This document shows, in pieces, positions 44,522 through 54,449 of a DNA stretch of 63,761 nucleotides. This stretch comes from Rhizobium sp. ASV8. GTDB taxonomy: Bacteria > Pseudomonadota > Alphaproteobacteria > Rhizobiales > Rhizobiaceae. The translations under genes were made by a program, and so were the position numbers. The notes beneath the pieces are model-generated. The model did no database searches, was not told the DNA's origin, and was given only the letters and a program-made list of their open reading frames with translations. Position 1 is the stretch's first letter. Every line of letters begins with the position of its first letter. The DNA is taken from NCBI RefSeq assembly GCF_016429255.1, contig NZ_JAELUG010000024.1, positions 1-63,761 on the forward strand, given 5' to 3'.

Positions 44522-45490
44522 ATGAAACACAGGCCTGTATGTGCGATCTTATCTGCGCACAATTCTAGCGATGCTGCAAAACGAATGAAAATCGACGCCA
44601 TTCAAGTAAAATGCATGAATAGTGTCAATTTTGTTCGGTTTGGGCAACAGGGCGCAACAGCCGATTGCATTTTGGTTAATCATTTGTTCTCAATTGAAGC
44701 GCGAGAAGAGGAGATTCGCGAATTCAAGCGTTACAATCCTCATTGTTCAATTATGGGCTTTGTTTCAGACTTCTATCCCAACGTGATGGAGCAAATGAGG
44801 CGCTTTGAGGATCTGATTGATGTGTATGTGGTTCCAACTGTGGAAATGCAGATAAACATGAGCTGTTTTGTTGACAGCGAAGTTGTAGTTATCCCGGACC
44901 CAATCGATTTTCACCTCGAAGACTCGGTTGAAAAACTTCACGTTCAAAAGCGTCCCATGGATGTGCTTTGGTATGGCTATCGTGAATCATTTGATCGCTC
45001 CATGTTAGAGTTTTCACCGCTGCTGGAATGGATGCATGAAACTCTACAGATACGATACCATATAGTCACTAATGTAGCTGGCTTTGGCCATCGCGATAAT
45101 GTTCTACTTCATCAATATGACTTGGACACCTTTCCAAGATTACTTCCACAATTCGATTTGTGCATACTTAGCCATGTACCAAATGACTTTCAAATGGCTA
45201 CATACTCGAAGTCCAACAATAAAGCGACCTTGGCAATTAATCGAGGGGTGCCAGTTATCGCGAGTCGCACTCCGTCTTACCAGCAATTACTTGAGGAATG
45301 CGGTTTATCGGAGTATCTTTTTGTATCGCGAAGGGAGCTAGAAATTGCCATCAATAAATTATCCGACGCGGACAAAAGAAATCGTTACTTAAAGAAAAGT
45401 CAGGGTGTCGTTTTGGAAAAGTATTCTGCCACTCAGGTAGCAAAGAAATGGCTTGAGTTGTTCAACCGTGAACGCACTCGCCTTCGGTAA
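44522..45490 (+). CDS. GT-B-like glycosyltransferase, family not recognised
   Basis: A 322-aa protein with weak similarity in layout to GT-B glycosyltransferases. The N-terminal half contains VKCMNSVNFVRFGQQGATADCIL, and the C-terminal half contains YSKSNNKATLAINRGVPVIASRTPSYQQLLEE (split here; residues about 228-257), which is the donor-sugar binding type of motif, followed by an EYLF...ELEIAI helix. No signal peptide is seen. The gene has a low GC content. It lies in tandem between two other transferase genes. Function beyond sugar transfer is not assignable. Confidence 0.6.
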   Translation: MKHRPVCAILSAHNSSDAAKRMKIDAIQVKCMNSVNFVRFGQQGATADCILVNHLFSIEAREEEIREFKRYNPHCSIMGFVSDFYPNVMEQMRRFEDLIDVYVVPTVEMQINMSCFVDSEVVVIPDPIDFHLEDSVEKLHVQKRPMDVLWYGYRESFDRSMLEFSPLLEWMHETLQIRYHIVTNVAGFGHRDNVLLHQYDLDTFPRLLPQFDLCILSHVPNDFQMATYSKSNNKATLAINRGVPVIASRTPSYQQLLEECGLSEYLFVSRRELEIAINKLSDADKRNRYLKKSQGVVLEKYSATQVAKKWLELFNRERTRLR

Positions 45491-45538
45491 ATTTAGATAT
45501 AATTTTTAGCAGTAGTTCGTGAGAGGTCATAGTTCCAA

Positions 45539-46951
45539 ATGCAGATTTTTCAGTCATTCTGGCATGGAGAATCCCTGGCCAATTATGCAAATATCTGCAT
45601 GAAATCCTTTTTGCATTTTGGGCACCAATTTCATCTTTATACTTATGATGAAATCGAGGTTCCTAGTGGAGTTATATTATGTGATGCCGATGATATACTG
45701 CCGCGCGAGGACGTCTTTTTTTACAAGAAAGAAGACGGAAGTAAAGGTAGCGTAGCGGCGTTCAGCAACCTGTTTCGTTATGAACTGCTCAAGAAGAAAG
45801 GGAACTGGTGGGTAGACACCGATGTGTTGTGTCTGAGTAACAAAGTTCCCATGGCGAATTCCTTTTTTGGATGGGAGGATAATCGCCATGTCAACGGTGC
45901 TATTTTGAAAATTCCGAGTGAATCGGCGCTACTTGAGGCACTTATTAAAAACGCAAGGGACGCTGGAAAGGATGTATATTGGGGGCAAATCGGCCCGCGT
46001 TTACTTACGCGTTTGATTGTTGAATTGGGATTATCGCATCAAGTTAGCCCCTCGAGTTTTGCCTATCCCCTGCACTGGGACGACTATCGCGACCTTTTAG
46101 AGCCGGAAAGGCGTTCAGACGTATACGAGCGCCTGAAAGATGCGCCATTTCTACATTTATGGAACGAGAAGTTTCGACTTGACGGTAATCTTTCCCTCGA
46201 CAATCCGGTTGATGGATCTTTTTGGGGAGATGTTTCAAAAGTCTACAGTAGTGTTGATGTCCAGAAGCTCTCGCGATGGCGGCTTGATCTACCTGTCGAA
46301 TGTCCGTCGGGAGACGAAGTCCCCTCTCTCGAAAGTGAGCTGGAACAGCATATCTGGCTCCGGACACGGATACTGCAGTCTGAGATAGCCCGTCTAGGTA
46401 GAGATATTTTTTTAGGCGAGGTCGCGATAACATCGTTGAAATCGGCTAACGCGAAACTGGAGTTTCAACGGCATGAAAATCTCCTGAACCTCGATGAGTT
46501 AAAGGCAAGACTTGTCCTCGAAAGTGATCTGAGAAAGAGGGAGGACGTCGCGTCACAAGCATTACTATCACAGATCCAAAAGCGATTTGAGGAGGAAGTA
46601 GAGCTTATGCGAAGCCGCGTAATAGCGTCCGAAGTAGAGCAGGCTGCTGCGAACTTAAAAGCAAGGACTTTCCAGCAACGATATAGCCGTCTTCTTCACT
46701 ATCTTAAAGATAAGCTTGAACCGGAACTTCGGTCGAAAGGAAACGCCTTGCGTCAGACTGAACACAGTCTCAACCTATGCGAAAGGAAATGTGCCGAACT
46801 GAGAGACGAATTGCTCAAAAATTCTGATAAAGCTAGCAGCAAGGAGCAAACGACAATTCAGATTATTGACGCTCAGGAGAGGGAACTGCAAACTTTGAGG
46901 GGTAAGCTGAATCACCCTTTTCTAAGGATTTTGGGATTTCCAAAAAATTGA
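45539..46951 (+). CDS. GT32-like glycosyltransferase with C-terminal coiled coil
   Basis: A 470-aa protein. The first 235 residues form a capsular-type transferase domain: IFQSFWHGESLANYANIC, then FSNLFRYELLKKKGNWWVDTDV with the DxD motif near residue 97, then FFGWEDNRHVNGAI and FLHLWNEKF. From about residue 270 to 455 the sequence is highly charged with long heptad-like stretches, a predicted coiled coil of nearly 200 residues. It ends with HPFLRILGFPKN. The coiled coil may act as a chain-length ruler or scaffold. Low GC. It is the last plus-strand gene of the island. Confidence 0.75.
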   Translation: MQIFQSFWHGESLANYANICMKSFLHFGHQFHLYTYDEIEVPSGVILCDADDILPREDVFFYKKEDGSKGSVAAFSNLFRYELLKKKGNWWVDTDVLCLSNKVPMANSFFGWEDNRHVNGAILKIPSESALLEALIKNARDAGKDVYWGQIGPRLLTRLIVELGLSHQVSPSSFAYPLHWDDYRDLLEPERRSDVYERLKDAPFLHLWNEKFRLDGNLSLDNPVDGSFWGDVSKVYSSVDVQKLSRWRLDLPVECPSGDEVPSLESELEQHIWLRTRILQSEIARLGRDIFLGEVAITSLKSANAKLEFQRHENLLNLDELKARLVLESDLRKREDVASQALLSQIQKRFEEEVELMRSRVIASEVEQAAANLKARTFQQRYSRLLHYLKDKLEPELRSKGNALRQTEHSLNLCERKCAELRDELLKNSDKASSKEQTTIQIIDAQERELQTLRGKLNHPFLRILGFPKN

Positions 46952-47089
46952 TAGTACTTCTCTTCCGGCCGACGCTGACACATAGGTACTTATATTCTCG
47001 AAAGTGAATCGAAATTCGCCTTAGGCAGATGAGATTTGATCATAAACTATGCGGATGACATTCCTCATACCGCCTTCTGGCCTAGAAAG

Positions 47090-47902
47090 TTAGTTTGCCT
47101 CAAGAAGTATTCTTCTCAACGCTCTTTCCCCAATTAGTCCGACCAATAGTGTGCTTGCACCAAATGCAACCAGGTACTCTCGGTTTACGAGCCTATCACT
47201 ATAATTTTCGAAATATGCCGTACGCATCCACTCTACGCACTGCAAAACTGGATTGTATGACATGGGAATTGCGATCTGATCGGGGAAATTTGATGTTACA
47301 AATAGGCATCCGGAAGTAACATAGAATACAATGCCCATTAGCGCATAAATTGTTGCGAAAATTGGCAGAAATGACGTGATCACGCCGACGATTGTTCCCA
47401 CACCGAGAGCAAGCAGAATTGTGGCTAAATACGCTAAAATAGCTTGTACGGGGTCATCCGGATACGGACTTATCCCAAGTACAGTAAATATAACCCACAT
47501 CAATGCTATAGTTATGAAGCCTGCGGTGACCTCCAAAAACGCTCTCGCAAAAAGAATGTCGGTTATTCGTACAACGGGAAAAGAGAGCATCGGTTTGTTC
47601 AAGATAATAGAGAGCGACATAAATCTTGAAATATAGATGAATAACAACGCAGGCATGAGTCCCGAGGCGAAGAAAATCATCGGGTTGTCACCATATGGAG
47701 CGGCCCTTCCAGCTGAGACGTTGATCATCATCACAACTAAGATGTGAAATAGAGGCCACAGTGACTGAACAATAAATCCAAGCCCATGGTTGAAAAACCT
47801 GGTGCGCATGTCGCGAAGGATTACGGCGCCCATAACGTCCCTCTTTTCTTTGAGGGCTTCAAACGCTGAACGTTTTCGTTCATTGCTGAGGTTCAAATCC
47901 AT
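47090..47902 (-). CDS. KpsM/Wzm-type polysaccharide ABC exporter permease
   Basis: A 270-aa inner-membrane permease of the ABC-2 type, with six hydrophobic segments and the typical N-terminal VILRDMRTRFFNHGLGFIVQSLWPLFH motif of polysaccharide exporters (KpsM, Wzm). Its C-terminal half contains VFYVTSGCLFVTSNFPDQIAIPMSYNPVLQCVEWMR, split over residues 195-231, which is typical of the capsule branch. The partner ATPase (KpsT/Wzt) is not adjacent in the window, so it must lie elsewhere or be lost. It faces the transferase genes from the other strand and probably exports their product. Confidence 0.85.
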   Translation of the reverse strand: MDLNLSNERKRSAFEALKEKRDVMGAVILRDMRTRFFNHGLGFIVQSLWPLFHILVVMMINVSAGRAAPYGDNPMIFFASGLMPALLFIYISRFMSLSIILNKPMLSFPVVRITDILFARAFLEVTAGFITIALMWVIFTVLGISPYPDDPVQAILAYLATILLALGVGTIVGVITSFLPIFATIYALMGIVFYVTSGCLFVTSNFPDQIAIPMSYNPVLQCVEWMRTAYFENYSDRLVNREYLVAFGASTLLVGLIGERALRRILLEAN

Positions 47903-48208
47903 GGATTTCGCTTATCAATTGAGACGGGATGCATCGATATCCGTGCAGAAGATTAACTTATCTTACGCTCAGTTCATATACTGATGAAAGTCTGATTGTG
48001 ACTGGCGGAACAACCATTCCAATCGATGAATTCCCGTTCGAGTAATGGCTACGATCGCAAGAACAACGATTTGAGTGCGATTCATTTCACTCTTAAGCCT
48101 CTCCATATGTGAAGTAGGTTTCATTAGCTTTCGACAATTGAAAAATTTCGTAGCGCGATTTGCTATCGTGTCTTCTCGCCGACAAGAAACTAGAGAAAAT
48201 AAACTCAG
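47903..48208. promoter_or_regulatory. Promoter gap of the KpsM-type gene
   Basis: A 306-base AT-rich gap between the permease gene and the end of rfbC, both on the minus strand. No intact gene is seen. It is the likely promoter region of the permease gene and the right edge of the AT-rich island. Confidence 0.35.
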
Positions 48209-48757
48209 CTATTCAAACACCTCTGCATCCGCCAGCATAGGCTGTTCACGGTCCTTCGCGGAAAGCATGAGGACATCCCTCTCATTCCAATCGATACCTA
48301 TCGTTTGGTCGTTCCACCGAATTCCCCGGTCACTCTCCGGGCTGTAGTAGCTCGTTGTCTTATATAAGAATTCGACGTGCTCACTGAGCGTCAGGAAGCC
48401 ATGCGCGAACCCTTCGGGAATCCAAAGCTGCCGTTTGTTTTCAGCCGACAGAAGAATGCCCACCCACTGTCCGAAGGTCGGAGAAGATTTCCGGAGATCG
48501 ACCGCAACATCGAAGACTTCGCCGAACACAACTCGCACCAACTTGGCTTGGGCATGCGGCGGCAACTGATAGTGGAGACCGCGCAGGACACCCTTTCCCG
48601 ACCGGCTGTGATTGTCCTGCACGAAATCAGCACTTCTGCCGATCGCAGTTTCAAACTTCGACTTGTTGAAACTCTCAAAAAAGAAGCCCCGATCATCAGA
48701 AAATACTGACGGCTCAATGAGCTTTACGTCGGGGATGGCGGTATCGATAGCTTTCAT
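48209..48757 (-). CDS. rfbC: dTDP-4-dehydrorhamnose 3,5-epimerase
   Basis: A 182-aa cupin enzyme (RmlC) that makes dTDP-4-dehydro-L-rhamnose. It shows DDRGFFFESFNKSKF near the start, FVQDNHSRSGKGVLRGLHYQ with the catalytic His near residue 62, VAVDLRKSSPTFG, and WIPEGFAHGFLTLSE. The start at the ATG at 48757 matches the family; the frame is open to a TTG overlapping the rfbA stop. It is the last gene of rfbBDAC. Confidence 0.94.
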   Translation of the reverse strand: MKAIDTAIPDVKLIEPSVFSDDRGFFFESFNKSKFETAIGRSADFVQDNHSRSGKGVLRGLHYQLPPHAQAKLVRVVFGEVFDVAVDLRKSSPTFGQWVGILLSAENKRQLWIPEGFAHGFLTLSEHVEFLYKTTSYYSPESDRGIRWNDQTIGIDWNERDVLMLSAKDREQPMLADAEVFE

Positions 48758-48816
48758 TCGTCGTCCCACTGAGATTGTTCGAAAGGGAAATTTGTCGGCA
48801 TGGCGCGCCGTGGTGG

Positions 48817-49704
48817 TCAAAATATCCGCTCGCGCAATATCCCCAGGAGATATTGCCCGTAAGCGTTCTTCTTCAGCGGGTGCGCAAGCGCCTCAACTTC
48901 GGATGCGCTGATCCAACCACTGCGATACGCGATCTCTTCGGGGCAGGCAACCTTCAGCCCCTGCCGGTTCTCGATCGTGGCAATGTAGTGGCTAGCTTCC
49001 AGCATCGATTCATGCGTCCCGGTGTCAAGCCACGCATAGCCGCGCCCCATCGTCTGCACATCGAGTTGGCCGGCGTTCAGATAGCGGATATTGACATCCG
49101 TGATCTCCAATTCGCCACGCGGCGACGGGCTGATGGATTTCGCAATTTCGACTACGCTTTCGTCATAAAAATAAAGGCCGGTGACCGCATAATTGCTCTT
49201 CGGTACCCTTGGCTTCTCTTCCAAGCTAATCGCTCGTCCCGTCGCATCGAACTCCACCACGCCGTAACGATGTGGGTCCTGCACATGATAGGCAAAGACG
49301 GTAGCGCCCGCCTCCTTTTTGCTTGCCTGATGCAGCAATCGGGTAAAGTCGTGTCCGTAAAAGATGTTGTCCCCTAGAACGAGCGCAGATGCTGCGCCGT
49401 TTAGAAACGCCTCGCCGATCAGAAATGCCTGCGCAAGGCCATCGGGACTGGGCTGGACAGCATAATCGAGCTTGATACCCCATTGACTACCATCCCCAAG
49501 CAGCTGTTCAAAACGGGGTGTGTCCTGTGGCGTCGAGATAATAAGGATCTCTCGGATACCAGCGAGCATCAATGTCGCTAGCGGATAGTAGATCATCGGC
49601 TTATCGTAGATAGGCAGAAGCTGCTTGCTGACCGCCAGCGTCAACGGATAGAGGCGCGTTCCTGATCCGCCGGCCAGTATGATACCCTTGCGTACTTTCG
49701 TCAT
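48817..49704 (-). CDS. rfbA: Glucose-1-phosphate thymidylyltransferase
   Basis: A 295-aa RmlA that forms dTDP-glucose from glucose 1-phosphate and dTTP, the first step of dTDP-L-rhamnose synthesis. Motifs: [16 protein letters not shown] near residue 7, [29 protein letters not shown] near 85, and [11 protein letters not shown]. It lies about 80 bases after rfbD and 60 bases before rfbC in the operon. Confidence 0.95.
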   Translation of the reverse strand: MTKVRKGIILAGGSGTRLYPLTLAVSKQLLPIYDKPMIYYPLATLMLAGIREILIISTPQDTPRFEQLLGDGSQWGIKLDYAVQPSPDGLAQAFLIGEAFLNGAASALVLGDNIFYGHDFTRLLHQASKKEAGATVFAYHVQDPHRYGVVEFDATGRAISLEEKPRVPKSNYAVTGLYFYDESVVEIAKSISPSPRGELEITDVNIRYLNAGQLDVQTMGRGYAWLDTGTHESMLEASHYIATIENRQGLKVACPEEIAYRSGWISASEVEALAHPLKKNAYGQYLLGILRERIF

Positions 49705-49782
49705 TATCTGGCGCCTCGTCTTCGGTCTATCAACCTATGTCGCATCTTTTTGAGATGATAACCCACCGCGGGCCTGAAACCT

Positions 49783-50685
49783 TCAATTTCCCGCAGGTCG
49801 CAATCTGACCAACACATCATCGACACCCTCCTGCCACCCGGGAAGCCTGAAATCAAAGCGATCCATCAACTTCCTGCAATCCAGCCTTGAATTGGCCGGT
49901 CGCTTGGCAGGAGTCGGATACTCGGCGGTCGATATCGGATTTAGTGTGTCAAGAGAAAGCGCAAGCTCAATCCCTGCCGCCAATGCCTCGCGAACAACAT
50001 GCGCGGCATAACCGTGCCAGGACGTACTGCCTTGCGCCGTCAGATGATAGGTCCCTGAGAGATCGCCGGGGATTTCGGCGGCCGTAGCGCGCTCGATCAC
50101 CATCCGCGTGACGTCGGCAATCAAGGCCGCCGAAGTAGGCGCGCCGATCTGATCGGCCACGACGTTCAACGCGCTTCTTTCTCTCGCCAGTCGAAGAATG
50201 GTTTTCAGGAAATTACTGCCGTGATATCCATGGACCCAACTCGTTCGCAGGATGGCGTGACGCGCGCCCGACATACGCACCGCCTCTTCGCCTTGCCACT
50301 TGCTTTCCCCATAGACGGATTGCGGATTGACCGCATCACCTTCGACATAGGGAGCAGCCTTCGTGCCATCGAAAACGTAATCGGTCGAATAATGGATCAG
50401 AAAAGCGCCGTTATCGGCGGCCCAGCGCGCCATGATGCCGGGCGCATCGGCATTAACCGCCATCGCTAGCCCCGCATCGGTCTCGGCTCGATCCACCGCC
50501 GTATAGGCGGCCGGGTTGACAATCACGCGGGGCTGATGCTTGCGAAGAGCGGCAAGGATGCTTGCTTCGCTCGCGAGATCCATTTCAACCCGCGTTAAAG
50601 CCACGACATCACCTAAACTCGAGAGAGAGCGCTGCAGCTCGAACCCGACCTGCCCATTAGCGCCGGTGACTAAAATGGCACTCAC
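49783..50685 (-). CDS. rfbD: dTDP-4-dehydrorhamnose reductase
   Basis: A 300-aa RmlD that reduces the 4-keto sugar to dTDP-L-rhamnose. It starts [17 protein letters not shown] (NAD(P) motif) and has [32 protein letters not shown] and [12 protein letters not shown] (catalytic Tyr and Lys). The start is a GTG at 50685 that overlaps the rfbB stop by four bases, so translation is coupled. Confidence 0.94.
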   Translation of the reverse strand: MSAILVTGANGQVGFELQRSLSSLGDVVALTRVEMDLASEASILAALRKHQPRVIVNPAAYTAVDRAETDAGLAMAVNADAPGIMARWAADNGAFLIHYSTDYVFDGTKAAPYVEGDAVNPQSVYGESKWQGEEAVRMSGARHAILRTSWVHGYHGSNFLKTILRLARERSALNVVADQIGAPTSAALIADVTRMVIERATAAEIPGDLSGTYHLTAQGSTSWHGYAAHVVREALAAGIELALSLDTLNPISTAEYPTPAKRPANSRLDCRKLMDRFDFRLPGWQEGVDDVLVRLRPAGN

Positions 50686-51749
50686 AGCTCAACCTCATAC
50701 TGCTTGCCGACCCATTCGCGATAGTTACCACTAGTAACGTCGCTCACCCAATCTTGATTGGCTAGATACCATTCGATCGTTTTGCGAATGCCGGTCTCAA
50801 ATGTTTCTTGCGGCTTCCAGCCGAGTTCGCGCTCGAGCTTCCGCGCATCGATCGCATAGCGACGATCGTGGCCGGGTCTGTCCTTAACGAAAGTGATCTG
50901 ATCACTGTAATGGCCACCACCAGCCCGCGGTTTGAGTTCGTCGAGAATAGCACAAATCGTGTGAACGACGTCGAGATTGGGTTTCTCATTCCAACCGCCG
51001 ACATTATAGGTCTCGCCGAGCTTGCCGGCTTCCAGCACACGGCGAATAGCGCTGCAGTGATCACGCACATAGAGCCAGTCGCGGATCTGCTGGCCGTCGC
51101 CGTAGATCGGCAGGCTTTTGCCCGACAACGCATTTAGGATCACCAACGGGATCAGCTTTTCCGGGAAATGATATGGGCCATAATTGTTGCTGCAGTTCGT
51201 TGTCAGTACCGGCAGGCCATAGGTATGATGCCAGGCGCGAACCAAATGATCCGAGGCGGCTTTACTGGCGGAATAAGGACTGTTCGGCTCGTAACGATTG
51301 AGTTCGTTGAACGGCGCATCGTCCTTCGACAAAGTCCCGTAAACCTCGTCCGTCGAGACATGTAGAAAACGGAACGCCTGCCTCTCATAGTCAGGCAGAC
51401 CATCCCAATAGCCGCGCACGGACTCCAACAGATTGAACGTGCCAACAATATTCGTCTGGATGAAATCACCTGGACCGTGGATCGAACGATCAACATGGCT
51501 TTCTGCCGCAAAATTGAGAACCGCACGCGGCCTGTACATCGACAATAGCTCGCTCACCAAACCGCGATCGCCGATATCACCATGTATAAATACGTGACGA
51601 TTGTTGCCTTTCAGGCCTTTCAGCGTATTCAGATTACCAGCGTAGGTCAGCTTATCGAGATTGATAACAGTTTCATCATGTTGCTCAATCCAATCGAGAA
51701 CATAGTTCCCGCCAATAAACCCAGCGCCTCCAGAAACCAAAATCGTCAT
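50682..51749 (-). CDS. rfbB: dTDP-glucose 4,6-dehydratase
   Basis: A 355-aa RmlB that dehydrates dTDP-glucose to the 4-keto-6-deoxy sugar. Motifs: [17 protein letters not shown] near the start, [12 protein letters not shown] near 83, [13 protein letters not shown] near 128, [17 protein letters not shown] with catalytic Tyr and Lys near 160, and [19 protein letters not shown]. It is the first gene of the rfbBDAC operon. Confidence 0.95.
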   Translation of the reverse strand: MTILVSGGAGFIGGNYVLDWIEQHDETVINLDKLTYAGNLNTLKGLKGNNRHVFIHGDIGDRGLVSELLSMYRPRAVLNFAAESHVDRSIHGPGDFIQTNIVGTFNLLESVRGYWDGLPDYERQAFRFLHVSTDEVYGTLSKDDAPFNELNRYEPNSPYSASKAASDHLVRAWHHTYGLPVLTTNCSNNYGPYHFPEKLIPLVILNALSGKSLPIYGDGQQIRDWLYVRDHCSAIRRVLEAGKLGETYNVGGWNEKPNLDVVHTICAILDELKPRAGGGHYSDQITFVKDRPGHDRRYAIDARKLERELGWKPQETFETGIRKTIEWYLANQDWVSDVTSGNYREWVGKQYEVEL

Positions 51750-52024
51750 TTAAAATCCTATCATGCTCTAAGCTGGGCAATAAAACTGAAACGGCGAAAG
51801 CTAAGTTGCAGACTATAATATGCTCGAGGGAATTTTGTGTATCCGCGACAATCAGCGCCACAGGCATTCCTTTACTTCGCGGATCGTTAACCCAAACATT
51901 GGCACTCTTCAACCCACGGCACCCATAAATGCCCCGTTGCCATATGGTCGCTCCGATGAATCTATGAGTTCAAGACGGCTTGATCGCTCATGGCGCCCTC
52001 ACTCGTCAATGTTGCTAAACAGAT

Positions 52025-53029
52025 TTAGAATGCCCGCAAAGGTCGATTATCCACAAAATACCATTGCTCCGGGTGCTCGCGAACAATGGGCTCTATGATC
52101 GCATTCAAAAGTGCGACATCCATAATGATCTGACTTTCCGCGCTCGGCGCCGTCGCCAGCTTAAACGGCTCTAATGCCCGCAATGTGAAATTTGCCCCAT
52201 CATCCCGCGTGATGAATAATGGATATATCAACGCATTCGTCTTGCGCGCCATACGCGCAACAAGGGCATAGTTGCCCTCAAGATGGGCAGGCTGGCCGAA
52301 AAACGGAGCGCGGATGTAGCCGTTGAAGGCTTCATCACAGAATATCAGCAGATTGCCGCCATTCTCGAGAATTCGCAGAGCCGGGCGGACAAAGCTGCGT
52401 CCGGGCCTCAGGATGCCGAGGCCAGCTCCCTTCCGGAGGCGATTAACAATGTAGTGGCGCGACCGGCGTTTGGGTGGATCATAATTCATGGTCAACGTAA
52501 GCCCCATATCGAGCAGGCAATGCCAGAGCACTTCCCAGTTACTGACGTGCGGGGCGATGAAAATGACAGGATCCGCTGCGCAGCGCTCAATGATGGCTTC
52601 CGTGCCGACAGTTCGAACATGTCGTCGCGCCAGCCTAGGCACAACGGAATATTCGGCCATCTGCCGGCCTTGGGAATCTGCATAAGCCGTCAGCAATTTG
52701 TGAAGCTCAATGTCGCCAAGGTCCGGTTTTATCATTTTCAGATTGGCTGCAGCGCGCGAATAAGCACCTTTGTGAAAGCGCGGCGCCAGAAGGCGCCCAA
52801 GCCAACCACCCAATGCAGAACAGAGCCGAGCCGGCAGCAACATGAAGGCAAAATAGAAGAACAGGTCTGCAGCGTTGTCGATATTATCATACAGCCAATA
52901 GCGCAAAAATGCTTTGCGCCGATCGCCTCCGGCTAGAAAATCGGCAAGCGGCGGCGCCTTGGGAGCCTCATAGGTCCAGGCTTTGCGCTTTTGAGGGGCG
53001 GGCTGTGTTCTCCCGTCATCTGCCGGCAT
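52025..53029 (-). CDS. Lipid A biosynthesis acyltransferase (LpxL/HtrB family)
   Basis: A 334-aa member of the LpxL/LpxM family that transfers a secondary acyl chain to lipid A or a related lipid. The catalytic HX4E motif is in FIAPHVSNWEVLWH near residue 152. RLRKGAGLGILRPGRSFVRPAL and LLIFCDEAFNGYIRAPFFGQPA are the family's second and third blocks. A hydrophobic patch (ADLFFYFAFMLLPARL) would associate with the inner membrane. The N-terminal 35 residues are polar and proline-rich and unusual. The gene starts five bases after a cytochrome P450 gene, so the two form an operon. A standard lpxL is expected elsewhere; this is probably a specialised copy. Confidence 0.85.
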   Translation of the reverse strand: MPADDGRTQPAPQKRKAWTYEAPKAPPLADFLAGGDRRKAFLRYWLYDNIDNAADLFFYFAFMLLPARLCSALGGWLGRLLAPRFHKGAYSRAAANLKMIKPDLGDIELHKLLTAYADSQGRQMAEYSVVPRLARRHVRTVGTEAIIERCAADPVIFIAPHVSNWEVLWHCLLDMGLTLTMNYDPPKRRSRHYIVNRLRKGAGLGILRPGRSFVRPALRILENGGNLLIFCDEAFNGYIRAPFFGQPAHLEGNYALVARMARKTNALIYPLFITRDDGANFTLRALEPFKLATAPSAESQIIMDVALLNAIIEPIVREHPEQWYFVDNRPLRAF

Positions 53030-53033
53030 CAGA

Positions 53034-54449
53034 TCAACGCCTATGCACGGTAACGGGTATGCCGCCGCGAGGACGTAGCGTCAGACGGCATTGCGGCTGG
53101 ACACTATGGCCCCGCTTCACACGCACACGAAAGCGCTGGGCCAAGATCGCAAGGCAAAGGATCGCCTCCGTGAGACCAAATTGCAAGCCGGGGCACACGC
53201 GAGGACCAGCGGCGAACGGAATATAGCTGTAAGGTGTCGGCCTGGCATCACCCAGGAAGCGTTCGGGATGAAAGCGATGAGGCTCGGCAAAAAGCGAGTC
53301 GGTGCGATGCAGAATCCACGGCACGATCAGCACGAGTGCTGCCTTGCGTACCTTCACATGGCCAATCTCGTCGGGTTCCGCTGCCTGTCGCGCCAGAATC
53401 GGAACCGGCGGATAAAGCCGCAGCGTCTCCTCGATCACAGCCCGGCACCAATCGAGCTTTGCGACATCGTCTATCGATGGAATACGATCTCCGCAAACAG
53501 CGTCGATTTCCGCATGGACGGCCTCTTCCACCCAAGGCGCACCAGCAAGGAGATACCACGCCCAGGTCAAGGTCGCAGCCGTTGTTTCGTGCCCGGCCAT
53601 GAAGATGGTGGCCGCCTCGTTCCTGAGCGCCACAACGTCAAGCTTCAGTTCCGGATTACGCTGCTGCCGACGGATTAAAAGCTCGACCATGGAGCTGTTG
53701 TCGCCCCTGCCCGCGAGATGATCCTCGATCACCTGATCGATAATCCGATGGATGCGCTTGACCGACCGCCGCAGGCTCGGCGTCTTGACGATTGGCAGGC
53801 CCTCGTCGAAGCCAAGGAAATAGCCGAGATTGATGGAATCGACCAACGCCTGATAGCTGGCAAAGCCTTCCGTCACCGCGTTGGCGCTCTCCTCGCCCAA
53901 GTCATTGCCGAAGACGCTCCGCGAGATAATCTCCGCGGTCAGCCCCGCCATTTCGAACAGGGCATTTACCTCCGCCCTCTCGCCGAGACGCTGCCAACGA
54001 TCTGCGAGTTCGCTGGCTGTGGTCTGCATGATCGCACCGAAAGCGGGCACGCGGTTCTTGTGCACGATATCGGAGACCAATGGTCGGCGTTGCTTCCAGG
54101 TTTCCTTGTCGGAAATGAACAACCCATCTCCGAGCAGATATTCCAAGGCACGACGCATTTGCGGCGTCTTGCGCTCGAAATTCTCATGCCGCTTGGCCAC
54201 CACATAGCGGATCGCCTCCGGAGAATTGACGATGACGATCTGGCGTCCCAAAAGCTTGAACTCCGCCACATGCTCGCGATAATCTCCCCGCCGCCAGATC
54301 GACAGAAAATCGCTGCGTGCCTGCAGCATGAGTTTCAGCGGCTGGCCAGGTTTCCCTGCATAGTCGGCAGCATGCGCCGGCTCGAAATAACGCGACGATG
54401 GATCGGCGCGCTCAACAATCTCAGTTTTCTGATCAAGCCAGGCCAGCAT
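53034..54449 (-). CDS. Cytochrome P450
   Basis: A 471-aa cytochrome P450 with all core motifs: AGHETTAATLTWAW (oxygen-activating I helix), EETLRLYPPVPILARQA (ExxR), the PERF-type HRFHPERF, and the heme-binding FAAGPRVCPGLQFG with axial Cys near 419. The look is of the CYP4/CYP102-like fatty-acid hydroxylase side, but this is only an impression. There is no membrane anchor. No ferredoxin or reductase gene is nearby. The ATG at 54449 is preferred over a TTG at 54461. The acyltransferase gene begins immediately after the stop, which suggests a hydroxylated acyl chain or lipid product. Confidence 0.9.
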   Translation of the reverse strand: MLAWLDQKTEIVERADPSSRYFEPAHAADYAGKPGQPLKLMLQARSDFLSIWRRGDYREHVAEFKLLGRQIVIVNSPEAIRYVVAKRHENFERKTPQMRRALEYLLGDGLFISDKETWKQRRPLVSDIVHKNRVPAFGAIMQTTASELADRWQRLGERAEVNALFEMAGLTAEIISRSVFGNDLGEESANAVTEGFASYQALVDSINLGYFLGFDEGLPIVKTPSLRRSVKRIHRIIDQVIEDHLAGRGDNSSMVELLIRRQQRNPELKLDVVALRNEAATIFMAGHETTAATLTWAWYLLAGAPWVEEAVHAEIDAVCGDRIPSIDDVAKLDWCRAVIEETLRLYPPVPILARQAAEPDEIGHVKVRKAALVLIVPWILHRTDSLFAEPHRFHPERFLGDARPTPYSYIPFAAGPRVCPGLQFGLTEAILCLAILAQRFRVRVKRGHSVQPQCRLTLRPRGGIPVTVHRR

